Assembly: GCA_009711705.1 (NCBI GenBank)
Contig: VENG01000001.1
Span: 203,889 to 267,888, forward strand
Length of the DNA: 64,000 nt
Direction: 5' to 3'
Source of the DNA: Bacillota bacterium
GTDB taxonomy: Bacteria; Bacillota; Desulfotomaculia; Desulfotomaculales; VENG01
The translations under genes were made by a program, and so were the position numbers. Shown piece after piece: positions 54,046 to 63,957 of this stretch. The first letter of the stretch is position 1; each line of letters starts with the position of its first letter. The notes beneath the pieces were generated by a model that saw only the letters and a program-made list of their open reading frames with translations, had not been told where the DNA came from and made no database searches.

Positions 54046-55374
54046 TTAGGCATTCCAGCGCTGCTTCATAAAGCTGGGAATACCTGTGGACTCGCGCGGT
54101 CCCACCATTACTTTCCAGCCGCTAATCTCTTCCAGCTTACCGCTTAGAACTGCAACACCACCGGGGATAATGACGGTGTTATGGTTAACTTTATCGGCCA
54201 TGCCGGTCTCTTTTAACATATCAGTAATCTTTTCAGGTGTGAATTTTCCTGCTGCCCATCCGGTCAGAACAGAAATGCCATCAGTATCCACAGGTAGAAT
54301 ATAACCAGATATTCTGCCTGCCTCTACATCACCTTCCACGCAGAAGTAACTGAGAGAGAAGTTGGTGGTAACAAATACAGGAGAATTCTCGTCCGGGGTA
54401 CCAACTTCATGGACTTTAGACTCCACGGCAATAGGCTTCTGCGGGTCTGTGTAAATGTTTAGGCGCAGAGTAACGAGCGGCAGAATCTCGGCCGGGTCCG
54501 CTGAAGGGTAAACAACGATACCGGAGTATTTACCAATATAAACGCTTGCATCAGCTACTGCCTGGATAGGATCATCATTTTCAACTACCGTCATCGTGGG
54601 GTAGCCGAAAGGACGGAACTTACGCAGTGCCTGGCGGCGCATTTGGGTTTGGTCAGCCAGAACTTTATTTAATTCACGGCTGCCGGAATCAATAACCAGC
54701 TGCTTATAGCCGAGTTCTTGAATCTTTTCCACCAGATCGGCTAAGCTGTTGAGGTCATTACCTCTTACGCCAAGTACTACTTCATTCTTCTTGGCCAGCT
54801 CTGTCATGGCCTCATAGTTATCACTGGTTGCCCCGTAAAGCATAGGCTTGCCGGAAGCGCAAACCTCCAGTGCTTTTTCGGCAGCTGCCGGGTCCTCTGT
54901 GATTAACATAAGTGGAAAATTAGACTTGTCTTGAGCAGCCTTAACCGCTTCGGCAAACTTGCCTGCATCACCGGAATCGTTTTTAACTGCCACCAGGTTT
55001 ACATTGTGAGTTTGACCAACGCGGTCAAAAACCAACTTGTTTACATCCTCAACTTTGGCAGCCACATCTTCATTGTCGGATACGCAGATGGCAATGCCGG
55101 TCATATTTTCAAAACGCTTTTCATGACGGAACAGTACCGTCTCGCCCCCGATGGTAAGTTCATTATCACCTGTGCCAATTTTAACGCTGGCAATGGGCGG
55201 AGCCGATGCGGAATCCAGGGCTTCTTTTGCTTCGTCAGATACGTGCGGGCAGCTCTCCAAACTTGCCTTACCGCTTGCTAAAGCCATGGCAAAAGCCAAA
55301 CAAGTTGGATGACCACATTCTTTACAGTTTGTCTTTGGTAATTGCTTGAAAATTGCTAAACCTGTCAAACCCAT
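54046..55374 (-). CDS. acsC: corrinoid iron-sulfur protein, large subunit
   Basis: ATG at 55374 follows AAAGGAGTA. The N-terminal 4Fe-4S domain (LPKTNCKECGHPTCLAFAMA) precedes a TIM barrel and a C-terminal corrinoid-binding domain. AcsC carries the methyl-cobamide between AcsE and AcsB. At 442 residues it fits the Moorella subunit. It follows acsB in the operon with a normal gap. Confidence 0.95.
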   Translation of the reverse strand: MGLTGLAIFKQLPKTNCKECGHPTCLAFAMALASGKASLESCPHVSDEAKEALDSASAPPIASVKIGTGDNELTIGGETVLFRHEKRFENMTGIAICVSDNEDVAAKVEDVNKLVFDRVGQTHNVNLVAVKNDSGDAGKFAEAVKAAQDKSNFPLMLITEDPAAAEKALEVCASGKPMLYGATSDNYEAMTELAKKNEVVLGVRGNDLNSLADLVEKIQELGYKQLVIDSGSRELNKVLADQTQMRRQALRKFRPFGYPTMTVVENDDPIQAVADASVYIGKYSGIVVYPSADPAEILPLVTLRLNIYTDPQKPIAVESKVHEVGTPDENSPVFVTTNFSLSYFCVEGDVEAGRISGYILPVDTDGISVLTGWAAGKFTPEKITDMLKETGMADKVNHNTVIIPGGVAVLSGKLEEISGWKVMVGPRESTGIPSFMKQRWNA

Positions 55375-55485
55375 ACTCCCTACTCCTTTCTTCAATCAAT
55401 TATTGCAGCAAAGAGCATGCTCTACCGGAACCCATTTGGGTTCCGGTAAGGCATTATATTATCTAATTTAACTCTTTTACATTAA

Positions 55486-57672
55486 TTACATTAAAGGATC
55501 CATAGTTAATGCCGGGTGACCTTTTTCCTCCAGGAAGGACATTATCTCCTCACCGCTGGTGCCAATAGACTCATCGGCAATCTTATCGACGAAATCTTTG
55601 CCCATACCGGCATTTTCAGCTGCTTCTTCCAGTATGCCGCGAAGCTCTTCCTTAAGGGCCTTAGGCATCCATACCAGGCGTGCCAGTCCACCGTCAGCCG
55701 GTACAAACTTGGGCGAGCCCATGTACGATTTACCAATACCCATAAAGCCAGGCATCTGGGCACCGCCGCCGATGGTTCCGGCTAGGGTGCTAAAGCTCAT
55801 CCCTGACGGGGTCATGCCGCTGTGCTCGCGGTTAACCACCATAAAGCCGTTACACTCGGGGACCATGCACAGTATACACTCAAAGCACCCGCAGGAAGTC
55901 ATGGGATATTCCATGATGGTATAGAAGTTTACATTGGAAATGCTGCGTTGTGAATTATTGAAAGTAAACTCGTTAAAGGATTCCCATTGCCCTTTAACAT
56001 CATCAATTACGCCTTCCTTGGGAATAGGCTTGTTATTGCCGTGCGGGTTAATCTCATAGGCCGCTTTGGCATCCAGCCAGCTAACCGCACCGCACAGCCC
56101 CACGCGCTCAGGCGCGATAACGCATACGTGGGTGGGAGCAAATGACTGGCATAAAGTACAAGAATAGAAGGTATCTATGCTCTCGTCATTAAGCTCTTTT
56201 AAGCGGTCATCCCGCTTCTGGTAGTAACCCCGGGCAACTTCCCGCATTTCCTTTACTTTCTCTTCATCTGAATATAAAGTTATCTGAACCCTGTCTATAA
56301 TAGCGGAGAACTCAGCCTTCAACTTGGCGTACAGAATATCACCCAGATGCTTCAGGCGGAAGCCTTTCTCAAAGGCATCCTTACTGAAACGTATCCACAT
56401 AATGTCACGCTGAGCCACGTGCCAGGTACCTTCACCGTAGTTGGTGAAGTAGTGTAGTTGGCGCTCTAAAACAGGCTCAAAGTCCTCCTCGAACTTCTTG
56501 CCGTATACGTCAACCACCACACCCAGCGGCATGCGTGATCCTGCTTCCACAGTATCAATATCAGGACCGATGAGCTCCACCTTACCGTCTTCCACTTCAT
56601 TTTCAGCAGCTGAACGTACCAGCTCAAAGCCAGGCGTCTTGGTGCCGCCGAATTCAACGTACATATCTTTTTTGCGGATACTCTCACCCTCAAAGGCAGG
56701 GCCGATGGTGATGGGTACATCAATGTCGATTGCAGTAATCTTAATGCCTCTGGTTTCCAGGGCTTTCTGTACAATCTTATCGTAGTCCGGCTCGGAAACA
56801 AACCAGTCCGGAATCTGCTTGTCTTCCGGCAGTTCCTGATCGGTGATCACCGGGAAGCCTACGTTAATGGCACCCATGGCGGCAGCGGTCTTGACCATAT
56901 CGTGCTCGCCAAGATACATGATAAATGCCAGTACGCTGCGGCGCTGGTATGCACGCTGGGCGTCCCTGTCACCAGGGGCGATGCCGCCGAACATCATGCC
57001 GGCACGCAGAGCGTAGTTAGCAGCGTGTACCACCTGGGTAAAGTTACCCAGCGGGTAAGCAATATAGTCAACGCCCAGTTTGACGTTAACTTCCATCAGC
57101 TGCTCAATAATCTCATCACAGAGGAAGAGCATGAGACCCTTGCCCATCAGGTCGTTAACTATTTTCTTGGCTGACTCGGCATCCTTGGCGCGGCCTAAAA
57201 TTACAGCCTCACCGGGGATAGTCCAGTCCACCATCTTGATACCGTATTGACGGACCACCGGGTCACCGATGAATCCGGTCCAGGGTGCTGTGTGCAGCGG
57301 GTTTTCTGCGCTGTCTTTTAAGTAGCGCACTGCTTCGATAATATCAGCTGCGTACCACGTGGACTCACCCCAGATACGAGCATTTTCGAATGTTTTTTCT
57401 TCTTTTATGGCGTGACGGGCACGGTTTAGTACCGGTACCATGTCGCCTAAGGTTTTAATTTCTTCACCGCTTAAGCAGCGGATTACAGGCAGGTAATAAG
57501 CTGTATCAGGATATCCTACCGGCTGATCTTCACCGTATTCGCGGATAGCCTGGTTTAAAAGTATTTCTGCATAGCTGCATGCAGTAATGGCGCCTTCGTA
57601 CGCTTCTTTAAAGAGCGGCTTGGGCTCTTGACCCGGCTCAATAGCGCCTTCAAATAGTTGATCAAAAGACAT
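55486..57672 (-). CDS. acsB: acetyl-CoA synthase
   Basis: This is the bacterial form (728 residues, with its own N-terminal domain that meets CODH). A-cluster ligands appear in SCTLCQSFAPTHVCV...GLCG, and the Cys-Gly-Cys bridge in MTSCGCFECILC. It joins the methyl group, CO and CoA. The ribosome site GAAAGGAGG is strong. No truncation of the N-terminal domain, unlike the archaeal enzyme. Confidence 0.97.
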   Translation of the reverse strand: MSFDQLFEGAIEPGQEPKPLFKEAYEGAITACSYAEILLNQAIREYGEDQPVGYPDTAYYLPVIRCLSGEEIKTLGDMVPVLNRARHAIKEEKTFENARIWGESTWYAADIIEAVRYLKDSAENPLHTAPWTGFIGDPVVRQYGIKMVDWTIPGEAVILGRAKDAESAKKIVNDLMGKGLMLFLCDEIIEQLMEVNVKLGVDYIAYPLGNFTQVVHAANYALRAGMMFGGIAPGDRDAQRAYQRRSVLAFIMYLGEHDMVKTAAAMGAINVGFPVITDQELPEDKQIPDWFVSEPDYDKIVQKALETRGIKITAIDIDVPITIGPAFEGESIRKKDMYVEFGGTKTPGFELVRSAAENEVEDGKVELIGPDIDTVEAGSRMPLGVVVDVYGKKFEEDFEPVLERQLHYFTNYGEGTWHVAQRDIMWIRFSKDAFEKGFRLKHLGDILYAKLKAEFSAIIDRVQITLYSDEEKVKEMREVARGYYQKRDDRLKELNDESIDTFYSCTLCQSFAPTHVCVIAPERVGLCGAVSWLDAKAAYEINPHGNNKPIPKEGVIDDVKGQWESFNEFTFNNSQRSISNVNFYTIMEYPMTSCGCFECILCMVPECNGFMVVNREHSGMTPSGMSFSTLAGTIGGGAQMPGFMGIGKSYMGSPKFVPADGGLARLVWMPKALKEELRGILEEAAENAGMGKDFVDKIADESIGTSGEEIMSFLEEKGHPALTMDPLM

Positions 57673-57699
57673 TAGGACTCCTCCTTTCGACCCGGTCTA

Positions 57700-59727
57700 T
57701 TAATAACCCTGACAGAGTTCGCTTTCGTTGTTCTCGGCAGTATTCTTGTGTACGCCCAATTTCCAACCGCGGTATTCGAGAGCGCTTAGAATCTTCTTAG
57801 CAGATTCTGCCGGATCCATTTCAAACATGAAGTAGCCGCCGAAAACGTCACCTGCAACCTGAGTCAGGATGCTGTAAATGAGGTCACTGCCCTCTACAGG
57901 AGGCATGGCACCTACGTGTACGGGGCAGCCCATAGCCAGGAACCATGAGCCAATGGCCACAGCCTTACCGCTCATTGCTTCCGGAGCAGATGCTACGAAG
58001 GGAACCTTGGGAGTGGGAACGTTCATTTCTTTAGCCATATCCATTAACAGGTCTGAACATCTGGTGTTATCTACACATGAACCCATGTGGAATACAGCCG
58101 GCAGACCGGTGCTCAGGTTAGCATTTTCGCCTATGCGGGCCAGGAAACTCTTTAGCCCTTCTCCGCCAAATTCTTGCACTGCTTCCGGTGTAAGTAGGCC
58201 CATCTTAGCACAAGCCTGCATAGAACAGCCGGTCCCGATTACAAATACATCGTTTTTAAGGCACTCTTTGATGGTTTCCAGGTGGCTATCATCTTGAGGC
58301 CTTTTTAGGTTGTTACAGCCTGCAAATACGGTAACACCCTTTAGCTCGCCGCTTTGAATGGCGTCGGTGAGCACCTTAACCGGATTGTCCGGGTTAACAG
58401 ACTTAAATACTTCGTACAGAGCTTCCTTACTCCAACCGGCAACCACTTTATTAGTAAGGGTAGGAATGTGTACCTTAGTGTTATCTCTATCCTTAAATGC
58501 ATCAATGGCAATTTGAATGGCTTGCTTTGCGTTAGCCAATGCCTTTTCGGTCTGGAAGTCAATATGATATGCCCCCGGTATCTTTACGATCGGAGTGGTG
58601 GTGATGATCCGGGTATGGAAACATTCAGCCACTGTCCTTATCGAGGGCATAATGCACTGCACGTCTACACACATGGCATCAATGGCTCCGGTGGCCAGTG
58701 CATATTCCTGCGAAGCAAAGGAAGTTACCAGAGGTACTCCCTGGCGCATTAGAACTTCGTTACCGGTACAGCAGATACCCATCAGGTTTATACCGTCAGC
58801 GCCGGCAGCCTTAGCTTCATCTTCCATTTCTTGTGCTGCCTGCACGATAATTTCGCTGAGGATGGGGTTGTGGCCGTGCAGTACGAAGTTAACCTTTTTT
58901 TCATCAATAACGCCCATGTTTGCTTCGCTTACTACCGGAGTAGGCGTCCCGAAGATAACATCGGAGAGGTCAGTTCCTACGTGCATTCCAACATAGTCAG
59001 CCAGAGCTACCCGAACAGCGGCAAAGATAATGTTTACGGGATCGTTATCCATGCCGACGTGGGCTTGGGTTACCAGCTGAGAAATCACATTATAAACACC
59101 ACTGGGCATTACATCGTGGCTGCGGAATTTTTCGATGCGATCCGGAGTAACCGTGGTGTTAACCCAGGTAGATTCTCCGAATCCGTTAAGCCGGCTATAA
59201 TCGGCCAGCGCTGCTTCAGCTAATTCCTTGGCCAGTGCCATTTCTTCTTTGCCTTCTGTTTCTATGCCAACGCGCTCACATACCGCACGTAATTTCTCCG
59301 GGTCTTTAACCCCGTAGTCGGGTGCATGTCCTTCTGCTGCTTCCAGCAGGGTGTGAGCCATATGACTGGCGTGCTCACTGTGGGAAGCGGCGCCGGTCAG
59401 GAGCATAAGGCCTGTATGACGGGCAGCAATGGTCCACGACGAAGCCCCGCAAATACCTCTGCTGGCAGGTCCCTCGTCGGATTTAATGCGGCACGGTCCC
59501 ATCATACAGAAGCGGCAACAAAGACCTTTATAACCAAATTGACACTGGGGCTGCTGCGCAACGGCACGGTCAAAAGCTGTAATTATACCTTTTTCCTGTG
59601 CTATGTCGACCATTTCAAGTACTGCCGGGTCAATAGAACGCTTTATAGACTTCGGATCAATTACCCGAGGTGCATCCGAAGGCCGGCAGGTATGGTTTAC
59701 ATCTCTAAACCTTGGCATTAACTTCAA
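57700..59727 (-). CDS. acsA: Ni-Fe-S carbon monoxide dehydrogenase catalytic subunit
   Basis: The 675-residue protein shows the D/B-cluster Cys row CQFGYKGLCCRFCMMGPC and the C-cluster region (CCTGNEVLMR, GCNNLKRPQ, MGSCVDNTRC). It makes CO from CO2, or the reverse. It is the first structural gene of the acs operon, directly before acsB, which marks it as the CODH of the CODH/ACS complex rather than a free CooS. Confidence 0.96.
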   Translation of the reverse strand: MKLMPRFRDVNHTCRPSDAPRVIDPKSIKRSIDPAVLEMVDIAQEKGIITAFDRAVAQQPQCQFGYKGLCCRFCMMGPCRIKSDEGPASRGICGASSWTIAARHTGLMLLTGAASHSEHASHMAHTLLEAAEGHAPDYGVKDPEKLRAVCERVGIETEGKEEMALAKELAEAALADYSRLNGFGESTWVNTTVTPDRIEKFRSHDVMPSGVYNVISQLVTQAHVGMDNDPVNIIFAAVRVALADYVGMHVGTDLSDVIFGTPTPVVSEANMGVIDEKKVNFVLHGHNPILSEIIVQAAQEMEDEAKAAGADGINLMGICCTGNEVLMRQGVPLVTSFASQEYALATGAIDAMCVDVQCIMPSIRTVAECFHTRIITTTPIVKIPGAYHIDFQTEKALANAKQAIQIAIDAFKDRDNTKVHIPTLTNKVVAGWSKEALYEVFKSVNPDNPVKVLTDAIQSGELKGVTVFAGCNNLKRPQDDSHLETIKECLKNDVFVIGTGCSMQACAKMGLLTPEAVQEFGGEGLKSFLARIGENANLSTGLPAVFHMGSCVDNTRCSDLLMDMAKEMNVPTPKVPFVASAPEAMSGKAVAIGSWFLAMGCPVHVGAMPPVEGSDLIYSILTQVAGDVFGGYFMFEMDPAESAKKILSALEYRGWKLGVHKNTAENNESELCQGY

Positions 59728-59844
59728 CCTCCTTAATTCAAGAGTTGCCTACATGATTAGCTAACTAAAATAGTTAACATGGATTAGTTTACTCGCAAGT
59801 TTGGCTTCCCCCTAGCCATAACCTGGAGGGTAGCAAAAGTGCTA

Positions 59845-60621
59845 CTAATTTTGTCCTAAATCACCTACCTTCTTTTCAATCTTTTGGCAAACATTTTCGA
59901 TCTGATCCAACAATTCTCTCCCTGACTCCACTTTGTCTGGTGACTCCATTGCGTTTGCCCAAAGGATGTCATTAAATGGTATAAATCCCAAGACGTCTCC
60001 GTCCGGGAAACTTTTTGCAATAAATTGTTTTTGTTTATCAGATGCTATTTTATTGGCAATGATTTTAACATTTCTTATTCCCAGGTCACCGGCCATTTCC
60101 TGTACGCGGTGGGCGGTATTGATGCTATTTTTAGTGGGCTCAACCACCACTAACATCATGTCCACTCCTTTTGCGGTTCCCCTGGTTAGATGTTCTATTC
60201 CCGCTCCCATATCCATCACTACAACCTCGCCCTTATCTAAAAGCAAAGAAGATATGAGAGCGTGTAAGAATGTATTTTCCCGGCAATAGCATTCGGAACC
60301 ACCTTTTTTTACGTCTCCCATGCGGAGGAACCATACATTGCCGTGCTGGTAACAGTATTCTTCTACTGAATCGTCCAGTTTGGGGTTAAGGACATAAAAG
60401 GCACCGCCTCCGCTTTTGCTGCGGATTAAATCCCTCATATCCACCACCGGTTTAATGCTTTGGGCTTCTTGATCAGGAATTCCAATGCCAGATGCCAGGC
60501 ACGCGTCAGGATCAGCATCGATAGCGTAGACAGCTGAACGCTTTGCAGCAAAAACTTTAATTAAAGCTGATGCTATGGTTGTCTTTCCCACGCCGCCTTT
60601 ACCTGAAATTGCCAGTTTCAT
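59845..60621 (-). CDS. cooC: CooC-type nickel-insertion ATPase
   Basis: The start is set at the ATG at 60621 (AGGAGTGG); 18 upstream codons are unlikely. Walker A is GKGGVGKTTIAS and the CooC Cys region reads GGSECYCRENTF. It opens the acs operon, before the CODH gene, so it probably loads nickel into its C-cluster. 258 residues. It differs clearly from the second CooC, so the two may serve CODH and ACS separately. Confidence 0.92.
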   Translation of the reverse strand: MKLAISGKGGVGKTTIASALIKVFAAKRSAVYAIDADPDACLASGIGIPDQEAQSIKPVVDMRDLIRSKSGGGAFYVLNPKLDDSVEEYCYQHGNVWFLRMGDVKKGGSECYCRENTFLHALISSLLLDKGEVVVMDMGAGIEHLTRGTAKGVDMMLVVVEPTKNSINTAHRVQEMAGDLGIRNVKIIANKIASDKQKQFIAKSFPDGDVLGFIPFNDILWANAMESPDKVESGRELLDQIENVCQKIEKKVGDLGQN

Positions 60622-60896
60622 ATTACCACTCCTGTCAAATTCAACGACTGGTTGTACTGTCAGTACCGTATTCATTTACGGTTCAACTAAAATTGACGAA
60701 ATATTAGTATAATTCACATCATACGTTTTCTACATCTCTAAATAAAAATCCTTCTTCTAAATAAATTTATAAGATCTTTAATTAAAATTTGGAAACCCGT
60801 GAGATAAAAAAACTTCCACATCAAGTGATCTTCGACGGAAATAATAAAACTCCTTCTTATGGGCGGAAAAATTGCTGAACATATGACAGTAATTAC

Positions 60897-61991
60897 TTAG
60901 GTGAAAAACAAGAAACGTTTCTTGAGGAAACGGTATTCCGCGTACAAAATTATAATAAAAACTACAAAAAGAAAGTATCCGACAATCTTGAATATTTTTA
61001 TTTTTAGCTCCAGGCTGTTAATCGCACTCTGTTGTTTTTCGATTACTTTTGTGTACTGTGCTTTATCCGCGTCCAGCCGCGATTGCTGTTGCTTTACTTC
61101 TGTTTGCTCCTTTTCCATTGCTTCCAGTGCTGCGGAGGCTTGTGCATATGCTTGTGATAATTCCTTTATCCGCTGTTCCAATAAATTATTACGCGAAAAG
61201 CTGCCTGCCGGAACGGGGTCTATAGCTTCGTAAAAAACCATGCCTGTCTCCGGCGGTCTTTGGTCGCTTACGTATTTTAGGGTGGCAAAAACATCTGCCA
61301 AAGAGGCTGCGGGCACATTAATACTGTCCCTAATCCCTTTTCCCTGCAGTGCTGCGGGGGGGTCGACGGTCGATCCGGTAATGGCCAGGCAAGTATCACC
61401 GGCCATATCATTGTCTCTTAAGTGGTATAATAATAGACCTACCTGGTTGTCTAAGAGAGAGAGTGGGGGAGCGCTTTGGGATTGATTGTCTGCAGTTGGT
61501 CCAGGCAAAACAATTAAACAGAATATATCCTCGGAGGAATTAATTTCTCCTAACGCTGTCTCTATAATCCCTTTGCCTCCTGATTGGAACGGCCCGTCTT
61601 TGACAACAGAAGCACCCCGGGATAAAGAGGCTATTTTACCACCCGTGCCGTCGATTACAGCAGTTGTAACGCCGTTTTTTTGCATGGTTGCGTAAAAACC
61701 GGCTAACGCACTCTCTCCGGGATTTCTTTCACCTGTAAGTATTAGGGAAACTGCGCCGGAGAGGTTTTCCGGTACATTAATAACTTTTTGCACAGACGTT
61801 CCACTTTGGTATAGGTTGGTAATGTTGGGGGCTTGTGACGAGTGCAGGTGTTTTTGCAGTAGTCCGTCAATAATAATAATAACTATGCGGTCTGCATTAT
61901 TTGCCTCCAATTTGTTGCCGGCCAGGGCTGCTGCCGGTAAAGAAAAAGCGAGTGTTACTGCCAGTAAAGTGGGTATAAGTTTTTTAAACAT
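60897..61991 (-). CDS. anchored protein with alkaline-phosphatase-like fold
   Basis: A signal peptide (residues 1-24) is followed by a domain with RIVIIIIDGLLQKHL near residues 35-49, which resembles the first metal-binding strand of the alkaline phosphatase/sulfatase superfamily. The catalytic Ser/Thr region is not clear (NVPENLSGAVSL). A coiled coil (about 270-330) and a C-terminal membrane segment with a basic tail follow. It is likely exported and C-terminally anchored, with the enzyme site possibly degenerate. Confidence 0.6.
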   Translation of the reverse strand: MFKKLIPTLLAVTLAFSLPAAALAGNKLEANNADRIVIIIIDGLLQKHLHSSQAPNITNLYQSGTSVQKVINVPENLSGAVSLILTGERNPGESALAGFYATMQKNGVTTAVIDGTGGKIASLSRGASVVKDGPFQSGGKGIIETALGEINSSEDIFCLIVLPGPTADNQSQSAPPLSLLDNQVGLLLYHLRDNDMAGDTCLAITGSTVDPPAALQGKGIRDSINVPAASLADVFATLKYVSDQRPPETGMVFYEAIDPVPAGSFSRNNLLEQRIKELSQAYAQASAALEAMEKEQTEVKQQQSRLDADKAQYTKVIEKQQSAINSLELKIKIFKIVGYFLFVVFIIILYAEYRFLKKRFLFFT

Positions 61992-62080
61992 TTAAAGGAC
62001 CTCCCCATTTATCTATCAATACTAGTTATAATTAGGGATGTCCTTAAAATATGCCAATAATTGTACGATTTTCCTTTTAC

Positions 62081-62401
62081 TTAATTAGTACGGTCCTTGT
62101 GAGCTTCTGACGAGAGCCTTTTTTCTAGCTGAGAAATTCTTTCCGATATTTCTTCCAGCTCCTTCTTGGTGATCAAGTTCATATCATTCTTTATCCTGTC
62201 AAATTCGGTGCGGATGGTCTTTTTCAGTACATTTCTTTCTTGCTCGCCTCGTTCCATCAGGTCATCTAAAAATGACTCGGCGTCTTCTCCCTGTACTTGG
62301 CCTTTTTTCACCATCTCATTAACTACTTGCTCCGCTTTCTCTCTAGTCAGGGCAAATGCACCAATACCTGCCAGCATCATTTTTTGGGCGAAGTTACGCA
62401 T
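62081..62401 (-). CDS. phasin-family-like protein
   Basis: It is a 106-residue helical protein with N-terminal MMLAGIGAFALTREKAEQVV and a C-terminal coiled coil (EEISERISQLEKRL). This is the pattern of phasin/polyhydroxyalkanoate granule proteins that are widespread in Gram-positive anaerobes. No PHA synthase is in the window, so the granule role is not shown. AGGTGC-type site before ATG. Confidence 0.72.
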   Translation of the reverse strand: MRNFAQKMMLAGIGAFALTREKAEQVVNEMVKKGQVQGEDAESFLDDLMERGEQERNVLKKTIRTEFDRIKNDMNLITKKELEEISERISQLEKRLSSEAHKDRTN

Positions 62402-63081
62402 GAAAGCAGCACCTCCAAAAAAGTTATATTTATATTTTTCTAGCTAAGGAAAGTATAACACAAATGTTAAAAGATTATAGGTGAACAGCAATTCTTGTCC
62501 TGATGTATATTTAGGGCAAATTCGGCAAAAATATAAATACTCCGCTTTGGTGAGTTCTATCTCTCCCCGTCCAGCGCAAGCTGGACCTTTTTTTTACGAA
62601 AATACCCGGAATATATGGGATTTTTGCATGCGTTCTTTGAGTTTTAGTTTTTTGATATGAAAACATCTTATAGGGTATTCCTTATGGGAAAACATTTGGG
62701 TTATTTCTTCAGGGTCGTTTTCTGACAGGATTAACAGGATTTGCAGGATTTTTTTTTGAGCAGGATCATTACTTTGAGAGCGTAGATAATTCTATTCGTC
62801 ATTGCAAATCTATCTTTAATAATGTTTTATTTATAAACACACTAAAAACTTATTCTTAAAGAAAAATTCCATTGCCAGAAAAACTTCATTGCGCATCCCA
62901 TTAATCCTGTAAATCCTGTCAAAAATTGGTTGACCGCAAAGTACGACCCCAAATGTTTTTTTTGTGGATATAAATTTTCATTCTAGTTTGTGTATATGGT
63001 TCATGTGAGTTTTGACATAAATCGGGTGCAAAGAATATAAGGGATGCAAAAAAACCCCAAAGACAATGCCTTGAGGTTGAA
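62402..63081. repeat. non-coding region with second copy of the interspersed repeat family
   Basis: 9-bp-periodic arms are at 62724-62750 (GACAGGATTAACAGGATT...) and 62893-62920 (TAATCCTGTAAATCCTGTC). They are inverted to each other, 140 bases apart. An inverted copy of the ~52-bp tail (ending GTGAGTTTTGAC) follows at 62966-63017. An orphan terminator is at 62569-62596. No gene is seen. Confidence 0.75.
62569..62596 (+). terminator. orphan plus-strand terminator
   Basis: GTCCAGC/GCTGGAC with loop GCAA, followed by eight T, is a good intrinsic terminator on the plus strand. No plus-strand gene precedes it, so it may end an unannotated short RNA starting near 62450. Confidence 0.6.
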
Positions 63082-63169
63082 TGGTGCGGCAGAGAGGACT
63101 TGAACCTCCACGAGCATTGCGCTCATAAGAACCTGAATCTTACGCGTCTGCCAATTCCGCCACTGCCGC
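63082..63169 (-). tRNA. tRNA-Leu (CAG)
   Basis: Acceptor stem GCGGCAG/CTGCCGC, anticodon stem TAAGA/TCTTA with loop TTCAGGT (anticodon CAG), a long variable arm as in Leu tRNA, and an encoded CCA. Confidence 0.95.
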
Positions 63170-63345
63170 ATATTCTGTTCGTCAACCGATACTCACAAGC
63201 TGTGGTCACCAGCGACAAATAATATATTAGCATACCTCATAACCTTTGTCAATAAACCACTAAAGGGAACAATTTGCAAGGCAATTTAGCAAGAAAAAAA
63301 GCCTCCGGGGTAACGCCCGAAAGCAATGGAAAACTTCTTTTTAAA

Positions 63346-63588
63346 TTAGTTAGCCTGGGCTGCCTGGTACTCAGGGTTTGGTATGCGGGAAATAGCGTCT
63401 ACGGGGCAAGCCCTGTAGCAACGGCCGCAGCGTTTGCAATTGTTAAGGTCAATAGCATAATTTACAGTGTCGTCAACGTATACTGCATCGTCAGCGCATT
63501 CCCATTCACAAGCGGCACATGCCATACATGAATCAGCATCAAGAATGAAGTTAAACTTAGGGATCTTCTTTTTCTTTTCATCAGCCAA
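63346..63588 (-). CDS. 2x[4Fe-4S] ferredoxin
   Basis: The TTG start at 63588 has AAGGAGG at good spacing; an upstream ATG is less likely. The protein has CMACAACEWEC and CKRCGRCYRACP, two 4Fe-4S motifs in an 80-residue ferredoxin with a basic N-terminus. It may serve the CODH/ACS locus nearby, but it is not in that operon. The first motif ends Glu-Cys-Ala, not the usual Cys-Pro. Confidence 0.9.
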   Translation of the reverse strand: MADEKKKKIPKFNFILDADSCMACAACEWECADDAVYVDDTVNYAIDLNNCKRCGRCYRACPVDAISRIPNPEYQAAQAN

Positions 63589-63743
63589 AGCGCGCTTCCT
63601 CCTTTTGCAATAGATTACTTTACCAAAGCTTTCTACAGTCTCCATATAAAATCCTGCTGGCAAATGTGCAAATATTTCATAAAATAAATATTTTCATACT
63701 AGGCAGAATATTGTTAAGGCCACTAAAAAGGGAGGATTACTCT

Positions 63744-63890
63744 ATGGTAAGAAAAATACAGGGAGTGGTAAAGAATTACGGTAAGCAGCGCACCACGGAA
63801 TCAGGGTATAGACCGGTCTGGGATATGGGGCAGGCCGGTAGAATCAAGAAACGCCAGAGAATGACGGGTGTTGACAGGCCTAGTACTTAG
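63744..63890 (+). CDS. small basic hypothetical protein, 48 aa
   Basis: GGGAGGAT precedes the ATG at the normal distance, and a strong terminator follows. The product is basic (starts MVRKIQGVVKNYGKQR) with no membrane segment. It is unnamed, but the signals suggest a real gene. Confidence 0.6.
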   Translation: MVRKIQGVVKNYGKQRTTESGYRPVWDMGQAGRIKKRQRMTGVDRPST

Positions 63891-63925
63891 CTTTATGTAC
63901 TTTACTACAGCTTATAGGAATCAAA

Positions 63926-63957
63926 AAAACCCCCGTGGAATTTTCCACGGGGGTTTT
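63926..63957 (+). terminator. terminator after the 48-aa gene and tRNA-Gln
   Basis: AAAACCCCCGTGGAA pairs with TTCCACGGGGGTTTT. It follows the 48-residue gene on the plus strand and the tRNA-Gln gene on the minus strand. Confidence 0.9.
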
